Made by a program: the position numbers and the translations under genes. Positions 1-7,424 of a stretch of DNA of 16,076 nt are shown one piece after another (the stretch's first letter is position 1; each line of letters opens with the position of its first letter). Source of the DNA: an uncultured Methanobrevibacter sp. (GTDB lineage Archaea > Methanobacteriota > Methanobacteria > Methanobacteriales > Methanobacteriaceae); contig NZ_ONER01000036.1 in assembly GCF_900316895.1 (NCBI RefSeq), positions 1 through 16,076 on the forward strand, read 5' to 3'. Under the pieces are notes generated by a model. That model worked only from the letters and a program-made list of their open reading frames with translations, made no database searches and was not told the origin of the DNA.

Positions 1-1
1 A

Positions 2-2176
2 TGGGGAGATGAAATCAAAAACCATATCATTGACGAATCCGATGATTTTGAAATCTTTGAAAAGATAGCCAGAATTGATTTCAATCAGATTCAGGTAGGT
101 ACAACCGACAAGCTGGCCGAAGAGATCATGAGACAGCACAAGGAACCTGGTACAAACCATCCAATCATAATTGAAAACTTCGTTTCAAACTCCGCTATGA
201 TAAAGATACTCAGCGAAAATGAAAGATATAAGGATGAGAATTTAAAGGAATGCCTTAAAAGACTGACCGGTCGGGAAAAACTGGATGAACCGTCAAAGAT
301 GAGCGGAATACTGCTCGAAATCAAGGACAGGATTTTCCATGACCAGATTGATATGGACAGGTTATACGAGGAATATGAAAACGACAGGGGCATGACCGTA
401 ATCCTTGACTGCATACAGGAATATGAAAACATACTTATTAGAAGAAACACAATGGATTTTGCAATGCTTGAAACCCGATTTTTAAAATTGCTTAAGGACA
501 ATAAGCTTGACCTCTTTCTGGATACCATCAGAATCGTTTTGGTCGATGAATACCAGGACACAAACCTGATTCAGGAAGACATCTACTTCACCATTGCCAA
601 GTCCGCACTGAAAAATAACGGAAACATTACAGTTGTAGGCGATGATGACCAGTCCCTTTACAGGTTCAGAGGAGCGACAGTGGATTTGTTTACCAATTAC
701 AAGCAGCGCGTCAAGGATAAATTGGGCATTGACGTTTTGGAAATAAATCTGAAAACAAACTATCGCTCAACGGAAAACATCATCAATCACTGCAACCAGT
801 TTGTTGAAATAGATGACGAATACCAGATGGCAAGGGTTAAGAACAAGCCAAAAATCATAGCGCCCGATTTTGACAAGGACAAGATGCCAGTGCTTGGAAT
901 GTTTAGAAACAATGTTGAAATGCTTTCAAAGTCACTGTCCAATCTTATTGCAAAACTGATCAATGAAGGAGAAGTAAGGCCAAAAGTCCTGAAGGTGCTT
1001 GATGAGGAATATTTCAGGCAGGTCGACGGCAATATTGATATTGCAAGATTGCAGCAGCTTAATGCCGAACGGGAAAGGGAAGGAAAACAGATTGAAAGAT
1101 TGACATTGAAATTGGACAGCGAAACAGGTTCCGCTTCCGACATTGCAATATTGTCCTATTCCCCAAAGGAAAAGCAGTTCGGCAACAATTCATTATTATA
1201 TTATCTTAGAAGAAACCTCAAAAAGCAAAGAAAGCCTATTGAAGTATTCAATCCAAGAGGAATCGAACTTCAAAAAGTTGAGGTCGTAGAAATATTTTGT
1301 GGACTGATACTTGAGTGCATCGACCCCGAAAGCAAAATCCAGCTGAGCGACAAGACCATACCGAATTTGGCGAAAGTTACAATGACAAGATGGAGAGTGA
1401 GGGCAAGGGAATATATCAAACTAAATCCCGAACCTCATGAACCTATCAACCTAAGCCAGTTTGTATTATACTGGCAGAATAGGGTGCCTAGAGGAACAAA
1501 ATTCTGGCCAAAAAAGGCGAGCCTTATGGAACTTGCCTATAAGCTAATAACCTGGATTGAAGAGCTTCAAGAGGATGTTGAAGGAATCGTTTATCTGGAA
1601 GCAATTACCAAATCCATAACACAAACAGGATTTTTCAGCAAATACTATTCACACATATCATTTGCAAACAAGCAGGTCGAGAAGGAATCCATTCTGGAAG
1701 CCATCTGGAACATATTCATTCCTCTGGCAACAGGAGGCATACAGATTGACGAGTCCCTACTTGAAACACTTCCTGACGATAGGGTGAACATATTATCAAT
1801 TCATCAGTCAAAAGGATTGGAATTTCCCATGGTCATTGTGGATGTGGGGTCCAAATTCAGAGACAACAACATAAAAACACAGAAATTGAGATTTCCCAAA
1901 AAGCCACCTAAAAACATTACAATTGAGGACAGCATAAGACAGTTCAGTGAACTTGGAGAGTCCAAAAGAAGCGAGAAGGACAGGTCATTCGATGATTTGA
2001 CCCGCCTTTATTTCGTTGCATTTTCAAGGGCAGAAAGCGTGCTGCTGCTGGTTGGGCTAAACTCCGCAATCGAAGGATATCCTCATAAAAAGGAACACTT
2101 CAACATTCCAAATGTGGCACTTGGGTGGAGCAGAGATGAAAAATACATTGGATTTAATGAAATTTACCTGATATAG
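2..2176 (+). CDS. UvrD/AddA-like superfamily 1 DNA helicase, 5' end outside window
   Basis: This is an ATP-dependent DNA helicase of the UvrD/PcrA/AddA type, expected to unwind DNA 3'-5' in repair or end processing. The reading frame is open to the left edge of the window, so an internal ATG at 128 is not the true start and motif I (Walker A) lies upstream. Visible motifs in order: motif II DEYQD at nt 545, motif III GDDDQSLYRFRGA at nt 638, motif IV NYRST at nt 758, motif V NILSIHQSKGLEFP at nt 1787, and motif VI with TRLYFVAFSRA near nt 2000. The protein stops soon after motif VI, so it has no C-terminal nuclease domain of the AddA kind. The stop codon overlaps the ribosome binding site of the nuclease gene that follows, so the two are co-transcribed and probably act together. 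The family call is firm; the exact orthologue is not known to me. Confidence 0.9.
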   Translation, partial: WGDEIKNHIIDESDDFEIFEKIARIDFNQIQVGTTDKLAEEIMRQHKEPGTNHPIIIENFVSNSAMIKILSENERYKDENLKECLKRLTGREKLDEPSKMSGILLEIKDRIFHDQIDMDRLYEEYENDRGMTVILDCIQEYENILIRRNTMDFAMLETRFLKLLKDNKLDLFLDTIRIVLVDEYQDTNLIQEDIYFTIAKSALKNNGNITVVGDDDQSLYRFRGATVDLFTNYKQRVKDKLGIDVLEINLKTNYRSTENIINHCNQFVEIDDEYQMARVKNKPKIIAPDFDKDKMPVLGMFRNNVEMLSKSLSNLIAKLINEGEVRPKVLKVLDEEYFRQVDGNIDIARLQQLNAEREREGKQIERLTLKLDSETGSASDIAILSYSPKEKQFGNNSLLYYLRRNLKKQRKPIEVFNPRGIELQKVEVVEIFCGLILECIDPESKIQLSDKTIPNLAKVTMTRWRVRAREYIKLNPEPHEPINLSQFVLYWQNRVPRGTKFWPKKASLMELAYKLITWIEELQEDVEGIVYLEAITKSITQTGFFSKYYSHISFANKQVEKESILEAIWNIFIPLATGGIQIDESLLETLPDDRVNILSIHQSKGLEFPMVIVDVGSKFRDNNIKTQKLRFPKKPPKNITIEDSIRQFSELGESKRSEKDRSFDDLTRLYFVAFSRAESVLLLVGLNSAIEGYPHKKEHFNIPNVALGWSRDEKYIGFNEIYLI

Positions 2177-2179
2177 GAG
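2175..2179 (+). promoter_or_regulatory. Ribosome binding site overlapping helicase stop codon
   Basis: AGGAG begins inside the TAG stop codon of the helicase and lies 7 bases before the nuclease ATG at 2187. It ties translation of the nuclease to the end of the helicase gene. Confidence 0.8.
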
Positions 2180-2186
2180 ATTAAAA

Positions 2187-3419
2187 ATGAAATTACCGTC
2201 AAGATCAAAGTCATATATGATTCCGGAATACAGCTTAACCGGAGATTTGCTGTCGTTTTTAACATGCAACCTGCAATACAGATATCAGAATAAGGGAACA
2301 CTTCCACCTTCAAAACCAGTTCAGAGATGGTTTGGAGAGTTCATTCATGGAGTGATGGAAGAGGCATATCTTCAATGGGATTCCGACAAGAAGCAATTTC
2401 CATGGAACTGGAAAAATGACATAAGGCCAATAGAGGACATGATTGACATAAGGCTTCAGGTAGACGGCCTCTATCCTTATGATGAGGACCTGTTTTACAG
2501 TCTGTTAAACAGCGATTTGAGTTTTGAGGATTTGAATGAACATGACCATAAGAAACTGGCCAGTGCAAGGGCTGAAAGAGCCATTAATGTTTGGGGACCT
2601 CATCTGTTTCCATTGATTGATTCCACTGAGCTTTTAATAAAGGGAATCAGGAACATGCCGAATTATGATGAAAAGGTTAGCAGGTCAAATTATTACGGAA
2701 TCAATGGTGTTGTGGATGTTTTAAGCTCCATGAAAATCAACAAAAACATCAACCAAAGCAATCTGGACAATTACAATAATAAAATCATCGAATTTCTTAA
2801 AAAAGACCCTGAATTCCGCCGGAAAATATCCGATTATTCACAGGGAGATGAATATGAAATCATAATTGACTACAAGGGCATGAAAAGGCCTCCGGAAAAG
2901 AGCGACAACAAATTCAATAACCCCTGGGAAAATCATAAGCAGCAAATCCTGACATATTCATGGCTTAGAAGCCAGCAGGAAGATGCAAAGCCTATTTTTG
3001 CAGGAATAATATTCTATCTGAATGAGCTTGTTCCATCTAAGGAGGATTTGGTTTTGATTCAGGATGAAATCGCACATGACCTGACTGATGATGCAATCGA
3101 CTATAGCAAATATGCAGATGATGTTGAACGGATTATGAATTGGACGGAAGACGACAAGGCACCAAATCTTAGCGAAGAGTTCAAGATTGCAAGGTCCATC
3201 CGAATAATCAATATTGACAATGAGGAGATTGAAGATTCACTTGATAAATTTGACAATGTTGTTTTCAACATTGAAAGCTCTTTAATTAAAGAGATAAAGG
3301 GTTGTAAGATTCAAGAAGCATGGAAAGCAGATTCCGATGAGAGAACATGCAATGCATGTGATTTCAGAACATTTTGTAAAAATAACAGCGTTAAAACAAA
3401 AGATATTAAAATTCCTTGA
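2187..3419 (+). CDS. RecB/AddB-type PD-(D/E)XK nuclease with predicted Fe-S cluster
   Basis: This is a predicted nuclease of the RecB/AddB/Cas4 family, 410 residues. The fold's motifs appear in order: GEFIHGVMEEAY with His54, GVVDV with Asp177, IIIDYKG with Asp228 and Lys230, and QILTY with Gln253 and Tyr257. Four cysteines, Cys27 and then Cys388, Cys391 and Cys397 (C-x2-C-x5-C), match the layout that binds a 4Fe-4S cluster in AddB and Cas4 proteins. The start is fixed by AGGAG at 2175-2179, which overlaps the helicase stop codon. At 410 residues it is about twice the size of Cas4 and much shorter than AddB, so it seems to be a nuclease without the inactive helicase part of AddB. Translation right after the helicase suggests a two-subunit helicase-nuclease. 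There is no CRISPR array or other cas gene nearby. The nuclease call is firm; the partnership is inference. Confidence 0.85.
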   Translation: MKLPSRSKSYMIPEYSLTGDLLSFLTCNLQYRYQNKGTLPPSKPVQRWFGEFIHGVMEEAYLQWDSDKKQFPWNWKNDIRPIEDMIDIRLQVDGLYPYDEDLFYSLLNSDLSFEDLNEHDHKKLASARAERAINVWGPHLFPLIDSTELLIKGIRNMPNYDEKVSRSNYYGINGVVDVLSSMKINKNINQSNLDNYNNKIIEFLKKDPEFRRKISDYSQGDEYEIIIDYKGMKRPPEKSDNKFNNPWENHKQQILTYSWLRSQQEDAKPIFAGIIFYLNELVPSKEDLVLIQDEIAHDLTDDAIDYSKYADDVERIMNWTEDDKAPNLSEEFKIARSIRIINIDNEEIEDSLDKFDNVVFNIESSLIKEIKGCKIQEAWKADSDERTCNACDFRTFCKNNSVKTKDIKIP

Positions 3420-3444
3420 ACTAATAATTAATTAAGGTGATTGT

Positions 3445-4122
3445 ATGACTGATAATTTAGAGATAAACAAAAAATATTGCGAAGCTATTGAAAGCAAAAT
3501 CAAGCTTGATGCAAAACCTGTTGCAATGAAACTCATTAAAACAGAAGATGACCTCCCAGAAGGCATTGAATTAATCGATGAAAAAATCAGACACTGCGAA
3601 ATGGTTAGAAAAGCATCCCTTGGAAACAAATTCTACTCAACTATCGACCAACAAATGTGCTTAGGTGGAGCAGGAGCAATTGGACTTAGGGACATGCCTG
3701 AAAAATTGGCAAACGGTGAAAAATACTTTTCATTAGGCAGATTCCAAGATTTGGAAACCGCTAAAAAATTAACCAGCAAACTTTCAATTATTGAAGACAT
3801 CAGCTGGGGAATTATCTATTCACCTCTGGACGAAGCGGATTTCGAAGCTGATGTAATCCAGATTATAACCGAACCTGTCGGCGGAATGAAACTTGCACAA
3901 AGCATTGTTTACAAAACCGGTGAAAAGATTACTCCATCATTTGCAGGTATCCAATCATTATGCGGTGACGCATTTTCAAATCCGTATCTCTCTGATGGCG
4001 TGAATTTCACATTAGGCTGCGACGGTTCCAGAAAAGCGGCAGACATTAAAGACAATGAGATGACAGTCGGAATCAGCAAGGCTAAAATAGAAGAAGTCAT
4101 TTCAGGTCTTGAATCAATCTAA
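3445..4122 (+). CDS. DUF169 family protein
   Basis: This 225-residue soluble protein fits the DUF169 family, which is common in methanogens and other anaerobes and whose biochemical role I do not know to be established. Recognisable parts are an N-terminal KPVAMKL segment, a central MCLGGAGAIGL segment, and C-terminal GIQSLCGDAF and GCDGS segments. Five cysteines (12, 51, 72, 173, 192) could suggest metal or cluster binding, but this is speculation. AAGGTGAT at 3434-3441 sets the ATG at 3445. It lies 25 bases after the nuclease gene and may share its transcript, although its function looks unrelated. Its 3' end overlaps the convergent nucleotidyltransferase gene by 9 bases. Codon use leans more to A-ending codons than in the helicase and nuclease before it, perhaps reflecting higher expression. 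Confidence 0.82.
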   Translation: MTDNLEINKKYCEAIESKIKLDAKPVAMKLIKTEDDLPEGIELIDEKIRHCEMVRKASLGNKFYSTIDQQMCLGGAGAIGLRDMPEKLANGEKYFSLGRFQDLETAKKLTSKLSIIEDISWGIIYSPLDEADFEADVIQIITEPVGGMKLAQSIVYKTGEKITPSFAGIQSLCGDAFSNPYLSDGVNFTLGCDGSRKAADIKDNEMTVGISKAKIEEVISGLESI

Positions 4123-4767
4123 GAGTTTTAGATAATCATCATAATGATTGATATTTAACAACTCTTTTTCATTTTTTTCTTTTATTCCATAAAAGGCATA
4201 TCCATCATCAAACATTTTTCTCAAAATCGGATTCAGGTTATCGTTTTCATTTTTAAGATATTCCATAAGGTTTTCACGCGGTGCTACAAAAGGCATTCCA
4301 AGGCCTTCGGCAGTATCCAGCCATCCTGTTTTTCTTCTGCGTAAAATGGATATTGTTTTGTACGGATCATGAGATGTTTGACTTGCCTCTATCATTCTTT
4401 CAAATGTTTCGGGCAAAACTGTCGGCTGGTCTGCTGTAATGCATAATGCAAAATCAGAGGTGATGTTTGACAAACCGTTATACAATGATGTTGACAAACC
4501 TACATCAACAGGATTATTCTCAATGAATTTTACATCATCTTTATAATTCTCAAAAATAGCTTCCTTTATTTCACTAGCATAATGACCAAGTACCACAATA
4601 CATTCATCTATATTTAAGGATAATGCATTATCAATTGTGGTCTCTATGACAGTCTTATTGTTGAATGGCAAAATAAGTTTATTGGTTAATTCGATACCAC
4701 GGGAAATCTGGTCTTTCCTCATTCTGGAATTTTTTCCGGCCGCAGTAATTATCGTTGAAACAGACAT
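4114..4767 (-). CDS. MobA/MocA-like nucleotidyltransferase
   Basis: This 217-residue protein belongs to the MobA-like NTP transferase group (GT-A fold), which transfers a nucleotide to a phosphorylated acceptor. The N-terminal TIITAAGKNSRM is the nucleotide-binding loop; Lys30 in NKLILPF follows as expected; GLSTSLYNGL at residues 90-99 and CITADQPTV with Asp113 match the motifs seen in MocA-type molybdopterin cytidylyltransferases. The start cannot be moved downstream because the binding loop begins at residue 5. No molybdopterin gene is nearby, so the acceptor is unknown; a sugar phosphate or polyol phosphate is also possible. No Shine-Dalgarno sequence is visible: the bases before ATG are a pyrimidine tract that also serves as the T-tract of the preceding gene's terminator. 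Expression may depend on readthrough. The 3' end overlaps the DUF169 gene tail to tail. Confidence 0.78.
   Translation of the reverse strand: MSVSTIITAAGKNSRMRKDQISRGIELTNKLILPFNNKTVIETTIDNALSLNIDECIVVLGHYASEIKEAIFENYKDDVKFIENNPVDVGLSTSLYNGLSNITSDFALCITADQPTVLPETFERMIEASQTSHDPYKTISILRRRKTGWLDTAEGLGMPFVAPRENLMEYLKNENDNLNPILRKMFDDGYAFYGIKEKNEKELLNINHYDDYLKLLD
4122..4180 (+). terminator. Terminator of the DUF169 gene, inside the convergent gene
   Basis: Outer arms AGAGTT (4122-4127) and AACTCT (4160-4165) enclose an inner hairpin AATCAT (4134-4139) / ATGATT (4144-4149). The outer arm runs directly into TTTT, C, A, TTTTTTT. The structure starts on the last base of the DUF169 stop codon and lies wholly within the 3' coding part of the opposite nucleotidyltransferase gene. 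Confidence 0.55.
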
Positions 4768-4809
4768 AAAAAAAGAAAATTGAAGACATGTTCAGTTAGG
4801 AACATATCT
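4768..4809 (-). terminator. Terminator of the VanW-like gene, abutting the next start codon
   Basis: On the minus strand AGATATGTTC (4809-4800) pairs with GAACATGTCT (4793-4784), ten pairs including one U-G, around a six-base loop. The TGA stop (4794-4792) lies at the loop and arm border. TTTTC and seven T follow (4779-4768) and end exactly at the ATG of the nucleotidyltransferase gene. Confidence 0.7.
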
Positions 4810-5976
4810 TTCTATTTGAGCATAAATGTTCATTCCGGTACCTTCACCTTCAGTCCACATGTTGATTTTGACCGGATAGGTGTGATTATTGTATACAGTG
4901 ATATCCTGTGCAGGATTGTATCCGAATAATACTGCATCTTCATCCCAGCACATACCGACTGGAAGGTCAAATCCTTCAGAAGTGACGGCTGCCCTTAAAG
5001 CTCTTGCAGATGGGCATACACCATGCGCTGCACTTCCACCAGGAGCTTGAGCATCACTGGCAGATTCAAAGTAAACATAATCCTTACCGCTGGAAGATGT
5101 TTGAGGTGGAATGACAGTACCGTTCCATGCATCTACAAATTGTCTTGCATTAATTTCCCTGATGGAATCACCATATTCAGGGTGAGAGCCTAACTCAGTA
5201 CCGTAAGCTTCACCGTTCTGTTCAGTGTAATTACCTGCATATAATAAAATTGGTGAACCTGTCGGATACTCAGAAGCATAATCTACCATTTCCTGACCAA
5301 ATATTTTAGGCACATCACTTGAACTGATATTGTTTCTTCCATCTGAAAAACCAACCATTCCTTTTTCTAAAGTGAATATGGATCCTTCTTGAGCATCATA
5401 ATTATACCAATCTACAATTGTAGAAGCGTTATAATAGTCATTTTTATATTCTAAATTCTTGATATCTGCTGCAGGAACAGATTTTACTTTTTTACCATCT
5501 TCATAAACGTCAACACCAGATGCTGTTTTGGTCAGCCATTTATATGGAGCACTATAAGCCCACACATAATGATCTGGTGATTTTACAACTAACTTATCCC
5601 CGGCAAAAGTTAAAAACCCGGGACCATCAACATCAACCACATTACCATATGAATCTATACCCTCCCCTGCAACGGTACTGAAATCAAACGGAACAATACC
5701 TGTTGACAAGGCCAATACAAGACCCTTCAAATCAAATGCTTGAAGCTGATGTGCTAAAAATCCTAAATTACTGACTAAAGGAACTTCAACCGGGTTAGTA
5801 GTTCCAGTAATTGATTGATTTTCGAACATTGATTGGCCGATTGGAAGATTATATTCTTTGGTTATTGAATCTGCAGTATAATTAGCACTTGCAGAACCAA
5901 ATAATGTGAGTAAAATACATAAAGCAATTAATGCTATAAATATTGCAATAGAAATTTTTCTCCAACCACTACTCAT
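4792..5976 (-). CDS. Membrane-anchored extracellular protein with VanW-like C-terminal region
   Basis: A 394-residue protein with a basic N-terminus (GWRK) and one hydrophobic segment at about residues 8-30, probably an uncleaved signal anchor or signal peptide, so most of the chain should lie outside the membrane. The C-terminal 80 residues contain AAHGVCPSARALRAAV, then GYNPAQDITVYNNHTYPVKI. This order (a Cys-containing helix, a bulky-residue linker, a D-x-T/V strand, an N-x-T-Y-P-x-x-I strand) resembles the VanW domain of bacterial cell-wall proteins, but the likeness is remote and from memory. Cys321 and Cys343 could form a disulfide. The start is set at ATG 5976 rather than the in-frame GTG at 5985, because that GTG lies inside the Shine-Dalgarno sequence AGGTG (5983-5987). 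It sits 60 bases downstream of a Mur ligase gene, which supports a cell-wall role. Function is otherwise unknown. Confidence 0.65.
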   Translation of the reverse strand: MSSGWRKISIAIFIALIALCILLTLFGSASANYTADSITKEYNLPIGQSMFENQSITGTTNPVEVPLVSNLGFLAHQLQAFDLKGLVLALSTGIVPFDFSTVAGEGIDSYGNVVDVDGPGFLTFAGDKLVVKSPDHYVWAYSAPYKWLTKTASGVDVYEDGKKVKSVPAADIKNLEYKNDYYNASTIVDWYNYDAQEGSIFTLEKGMVGFSDGRNNISSSDVPKIFGQEMVDYASEYPTGSPILLYAGNYTEQNGEAYGTELGSHPEYGDSIREINARQFVDAWNGTVIPPQTSSSGKDYVYFESASDAQAPGGSAAHGVCPSARALRAAVTSEGFDLPVGMCWDEDAVLFGYNPAQDITVYNNHTYPVKINMWTEGEGTGMNIYAQIERYVPN

Positions 5977-5982
5977 ATAATA

Positions 5983-5987
5983 CACCT
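5983..5987 (-). promoter_or_regulatory. Ribosome binding site that decides the VanW-like gene start
   Basis: AGGTG on the minus strand lies 6 bases before ATG 5976. An in-frame GTG at 5985-5983 is part of this site, so it is unlikely to be the start. Confidence 0.75.
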
Positions 5988-6023
5988 AAAATAATAATAC
6001 ATATATAACTATAAACTATCTAT

Positions 6024-6031
6024 TATAAAAA
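6024..6031 (-). promoter_or_regulatory. Possible TATA box of the VanW-like gene
   Basis: TTTTTATA on the minus strand would place the transcript start near 6002 and give a leader of about 26 bases that keeps the ribosome binding site. A second AT-rich box, TTATATAT at 6001-6008, is too close to the start codon for a transcript with that site. The same T-run could end the upstream Mur ligase transcript. Confidence 0.4.
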
Positions 6032-6051
6032 GGTTATTACATTCGTTATAA
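6027..6051 (-). terminator. Weak hairpin terminator of the Mur ligase gene
   Basis: TTATAAC (6051-6045) pairs with GTAATAA (6040-6034) except for one A-A mismatch, around loop GAAT, with the TAA stop inside the stem. CC and TTTTT follow. It is the weakest of the stop-codon hairpins in this window. Confidence 0.4.
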
Positions 6052-7326
6052 TTTTTCTGAAATCTGTTTAATTCTTTCTTGAATTTCAATAATTACATCT
6101 TGACCATTACCGCCTATAAGAATGGCCTCTTCATGAGAATATTCAGCAACCAACTCGATTATCTGATCAAGAGTATTTACAGTGATAATATTACCCATAT
6201 ATCCTAGAGAATTGAGCCTATAAATTGCGATGTCCAATGTATCATCCAAACCAGGAAACAGAACAATAACTTCAGGGTTATATTTTACGGCAACATCCAA
6301 TATGTCCAGCCTATGGGTTTCGTTATGTCTAGGAGTGCCGATGAATAGGGCATAAAAGTTTTTTTCACCTAAAACTGAGGCCAAAGCATCAGAATTATCA
6401 GTTTTTCCCACATAAACGTCAGCATCATTGATTTTATAAACATCCAATCTGCCTTCAACAGCCTTGAAATCAGCAAGAGTAGTCCTGATGACATCCTTTG
6501 GAACCTTAAGCTCACGGCAAATGGCAGATGCAAGGCCTGCATTAAGTAAATTGAATTTACCAACCAGTTGCAGTTCATCCTGATATGAAAAATAAGGGAT
6601 TGCAGTTTTTGCGGCTTCCTTAAAGTCAGCGTTGAAATCCTGGTCAAATGCAGTGAAAATTGTTTTATCGGTGAAAAATCTGACCAGTGAATTTTTATAG
6701 TTTGCAATGGTTTTGTGAACATCCATATGGTCATTTCCGATATTGGTTAATCCGACCATGTCAAAGTCAAAGCAATAATCGGCAAAATCAAGGGTCATGT
6801 CACAGACTTCCACAAGCAGAATGTCATAATCCCCCTCCTGAGCCTCAAGAATCAGATCATAATAACCGGAAAAGCCTCCGCCACCGTTTCCGCCAACCAG
6901 TACTTTCTTGCCGGCATCTTCCAAAATGCTTTTCAGCATGTGCACGGTAGTGGTTTTACCATTTGTTCCGGTAATTCCAATTGTGAAAATATCCCTGTGT
7001 TTTGTGATGACATCACTCAATAGCTCCCCATCTTTCAGTAACCTTTCAGCAAATGCTCCTCCAAACATGCTGGGACTGATGGCTATTGCATCACAATTTT
7101 CAATCGCATATGAATTAGTAAATCCCAAATCAACTGTAATGTTTTCTCCAACAATTGAAACAGTCTCCTTATCCTCAATCATATTCATTGACAACATCGG
7201 CAAATCCAAACCGGACAAATCAACACCAATATTCAAATCAGTGGCATAAACTTCCCATCCATGTTCTAAAAGAGAGTTTACCGCCTTTTTGCCTTCCACA
7301 CCTAATCCAATTACTGCCGCTTTCAT
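6046..7326 (-). CDS. Mur ligase family protein, probable pseudomurein peptide ligase
   Basis: This 426-residue protein is an ATP-dependent amide ligase of the Mur family. It starts with a Rossmann-type AAVIGLGVEG as in MurC/MurD, has the P-loop ITGTNGKTTT at residues 118-127, an acidic LVEV around residue 173, and the family's TNIGNDHMD at residues 194-202 with His200. Length is normal for the family. In Methanobacteriales such proteins build the peptide part of pseudomurein (the pMurC/pMurE-like families); which amino acid is added cannot be told from sequence by eye. GAGGAAT at 7335-7341 precedes the ATG. The gene is divergent from the TIR-like gene across about 98 AT-rich bases. The alternative is a cyanophycin synthetase- or folylpolyglutamate-like ligase, less likely given the MurD-like N-terminus. 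Confidence 0.82.
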   Translation of the reverse strand: MKAAVIGLGVEGKKAVNSLLEHGWEVYATDLNIGVDLSGLDLPMLSMNMIEDKETVSIVGENITVDLGFTNSYAIENCDAIAISPSMFGGAFAERLLKDGELLSDVITKHRDIFTIGITGTNGKTTTVHMLKSILEDAGKKVLVGGNGGGGFSGYYDLILEAQEGDYDILLVEVCDMTLDFADYCFDFDMVGLTNIGNDHMDVHKTIANYKNSLVRFFTDKTIFTAFDQDFNADFKEAAKTAIPYFSYQDELQLVGKFNLLNAGLASAICRELKVPKDVIRTTLADFKAVEGRLDVYKINDADVYVGKTDNSDALASVLGEKNFYALFIGTPRHNETHRLDILDVAVKYNPEVIVLFPGLDDTLDIAIYRLNSLGYMGNIITVNTLDQIIELVAEYSHEEAILIGGNGQDVIIEIQERIKQISEKL

Positions 7327-7334
7327 AAAAAATA

Positions 7335-7341
7335 ATTCCTC
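7335..7341 (-). promoter_or_regulatory. Ribosome binding site of the Mur ligase gene
   Basis: GAGGAAT on the minus strand lies 8 bases before ATG 7326. Confidence 0.6.
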
Positions 7342-7381
7342 TACAATTCTAATATAATCTTAAATTTTAGAATTAATAAAT

Positions 7382-7395
7382 ATTTTTATATAATA
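7382..7395 (+). promoter_or_regulatory. TATA box region of the TIR-like gene, maybe shared divergently
   Basis: TTTATATA at 7385-7392 fits the archaeal TATA consensus and lies about 36 bases before ATG 7425, predicting a leader of roughly 10 bases. Read on the other strand the same stretch gives TTATATAAAAAT, which could also serve the divergent Mur ligase gene with a leader of about 35 bases. Confidence 0.55.
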
Positions 7396-7412
7396 AGATT
7401 AAAAATTAAAGC

Positions 7413-7419
7413 AAGGTGA
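7413..7419 (+). promoter_or_regulatory. Ribosome binding site that decides the TIR-like gene start
   Basis: AAGGTGA lies 5 bases before ATG 7425. The in-frame GTG at 7416 is within this site and is rejected as start. Confidence 0.8.
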
Positions 7420-7424
7420 CTGAT

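Noticed and set aside
128..130. ATG as the true start of the helicase
   Set aside because: The frame is open to base 2, no ribosome binding site precedes it, and the protein would lack the whole Walker A region.
91..561. Long antisense open frame opposite the helicase
   Set aside because: Ser- and Leu-rich translation typical of the reverse strand of an acidic, Lys-rich gene; no ribosome binding site, and it overlaps strongly supported helicase motifs.
2187..3419. Cas4 of a CRISPR system
   Set aside because: The Cys layout is like Cas4, but the protein is about twice as long, follows a helicase, and there is no repeat array or other cas gene in the window.
5983..5985. GTG as start of the VanW-like gene, adding three residues
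   Set aside because: It lies inside the AGGTG ribosome binding site of the ATG at 5976; the extra residues precede the signal anchor and add nothing.
7416..7418. GTG as start of the TIR-like gene
   Set aside because: It is part of the AAGGTGA ribosome binding site for the ATG at 7425.
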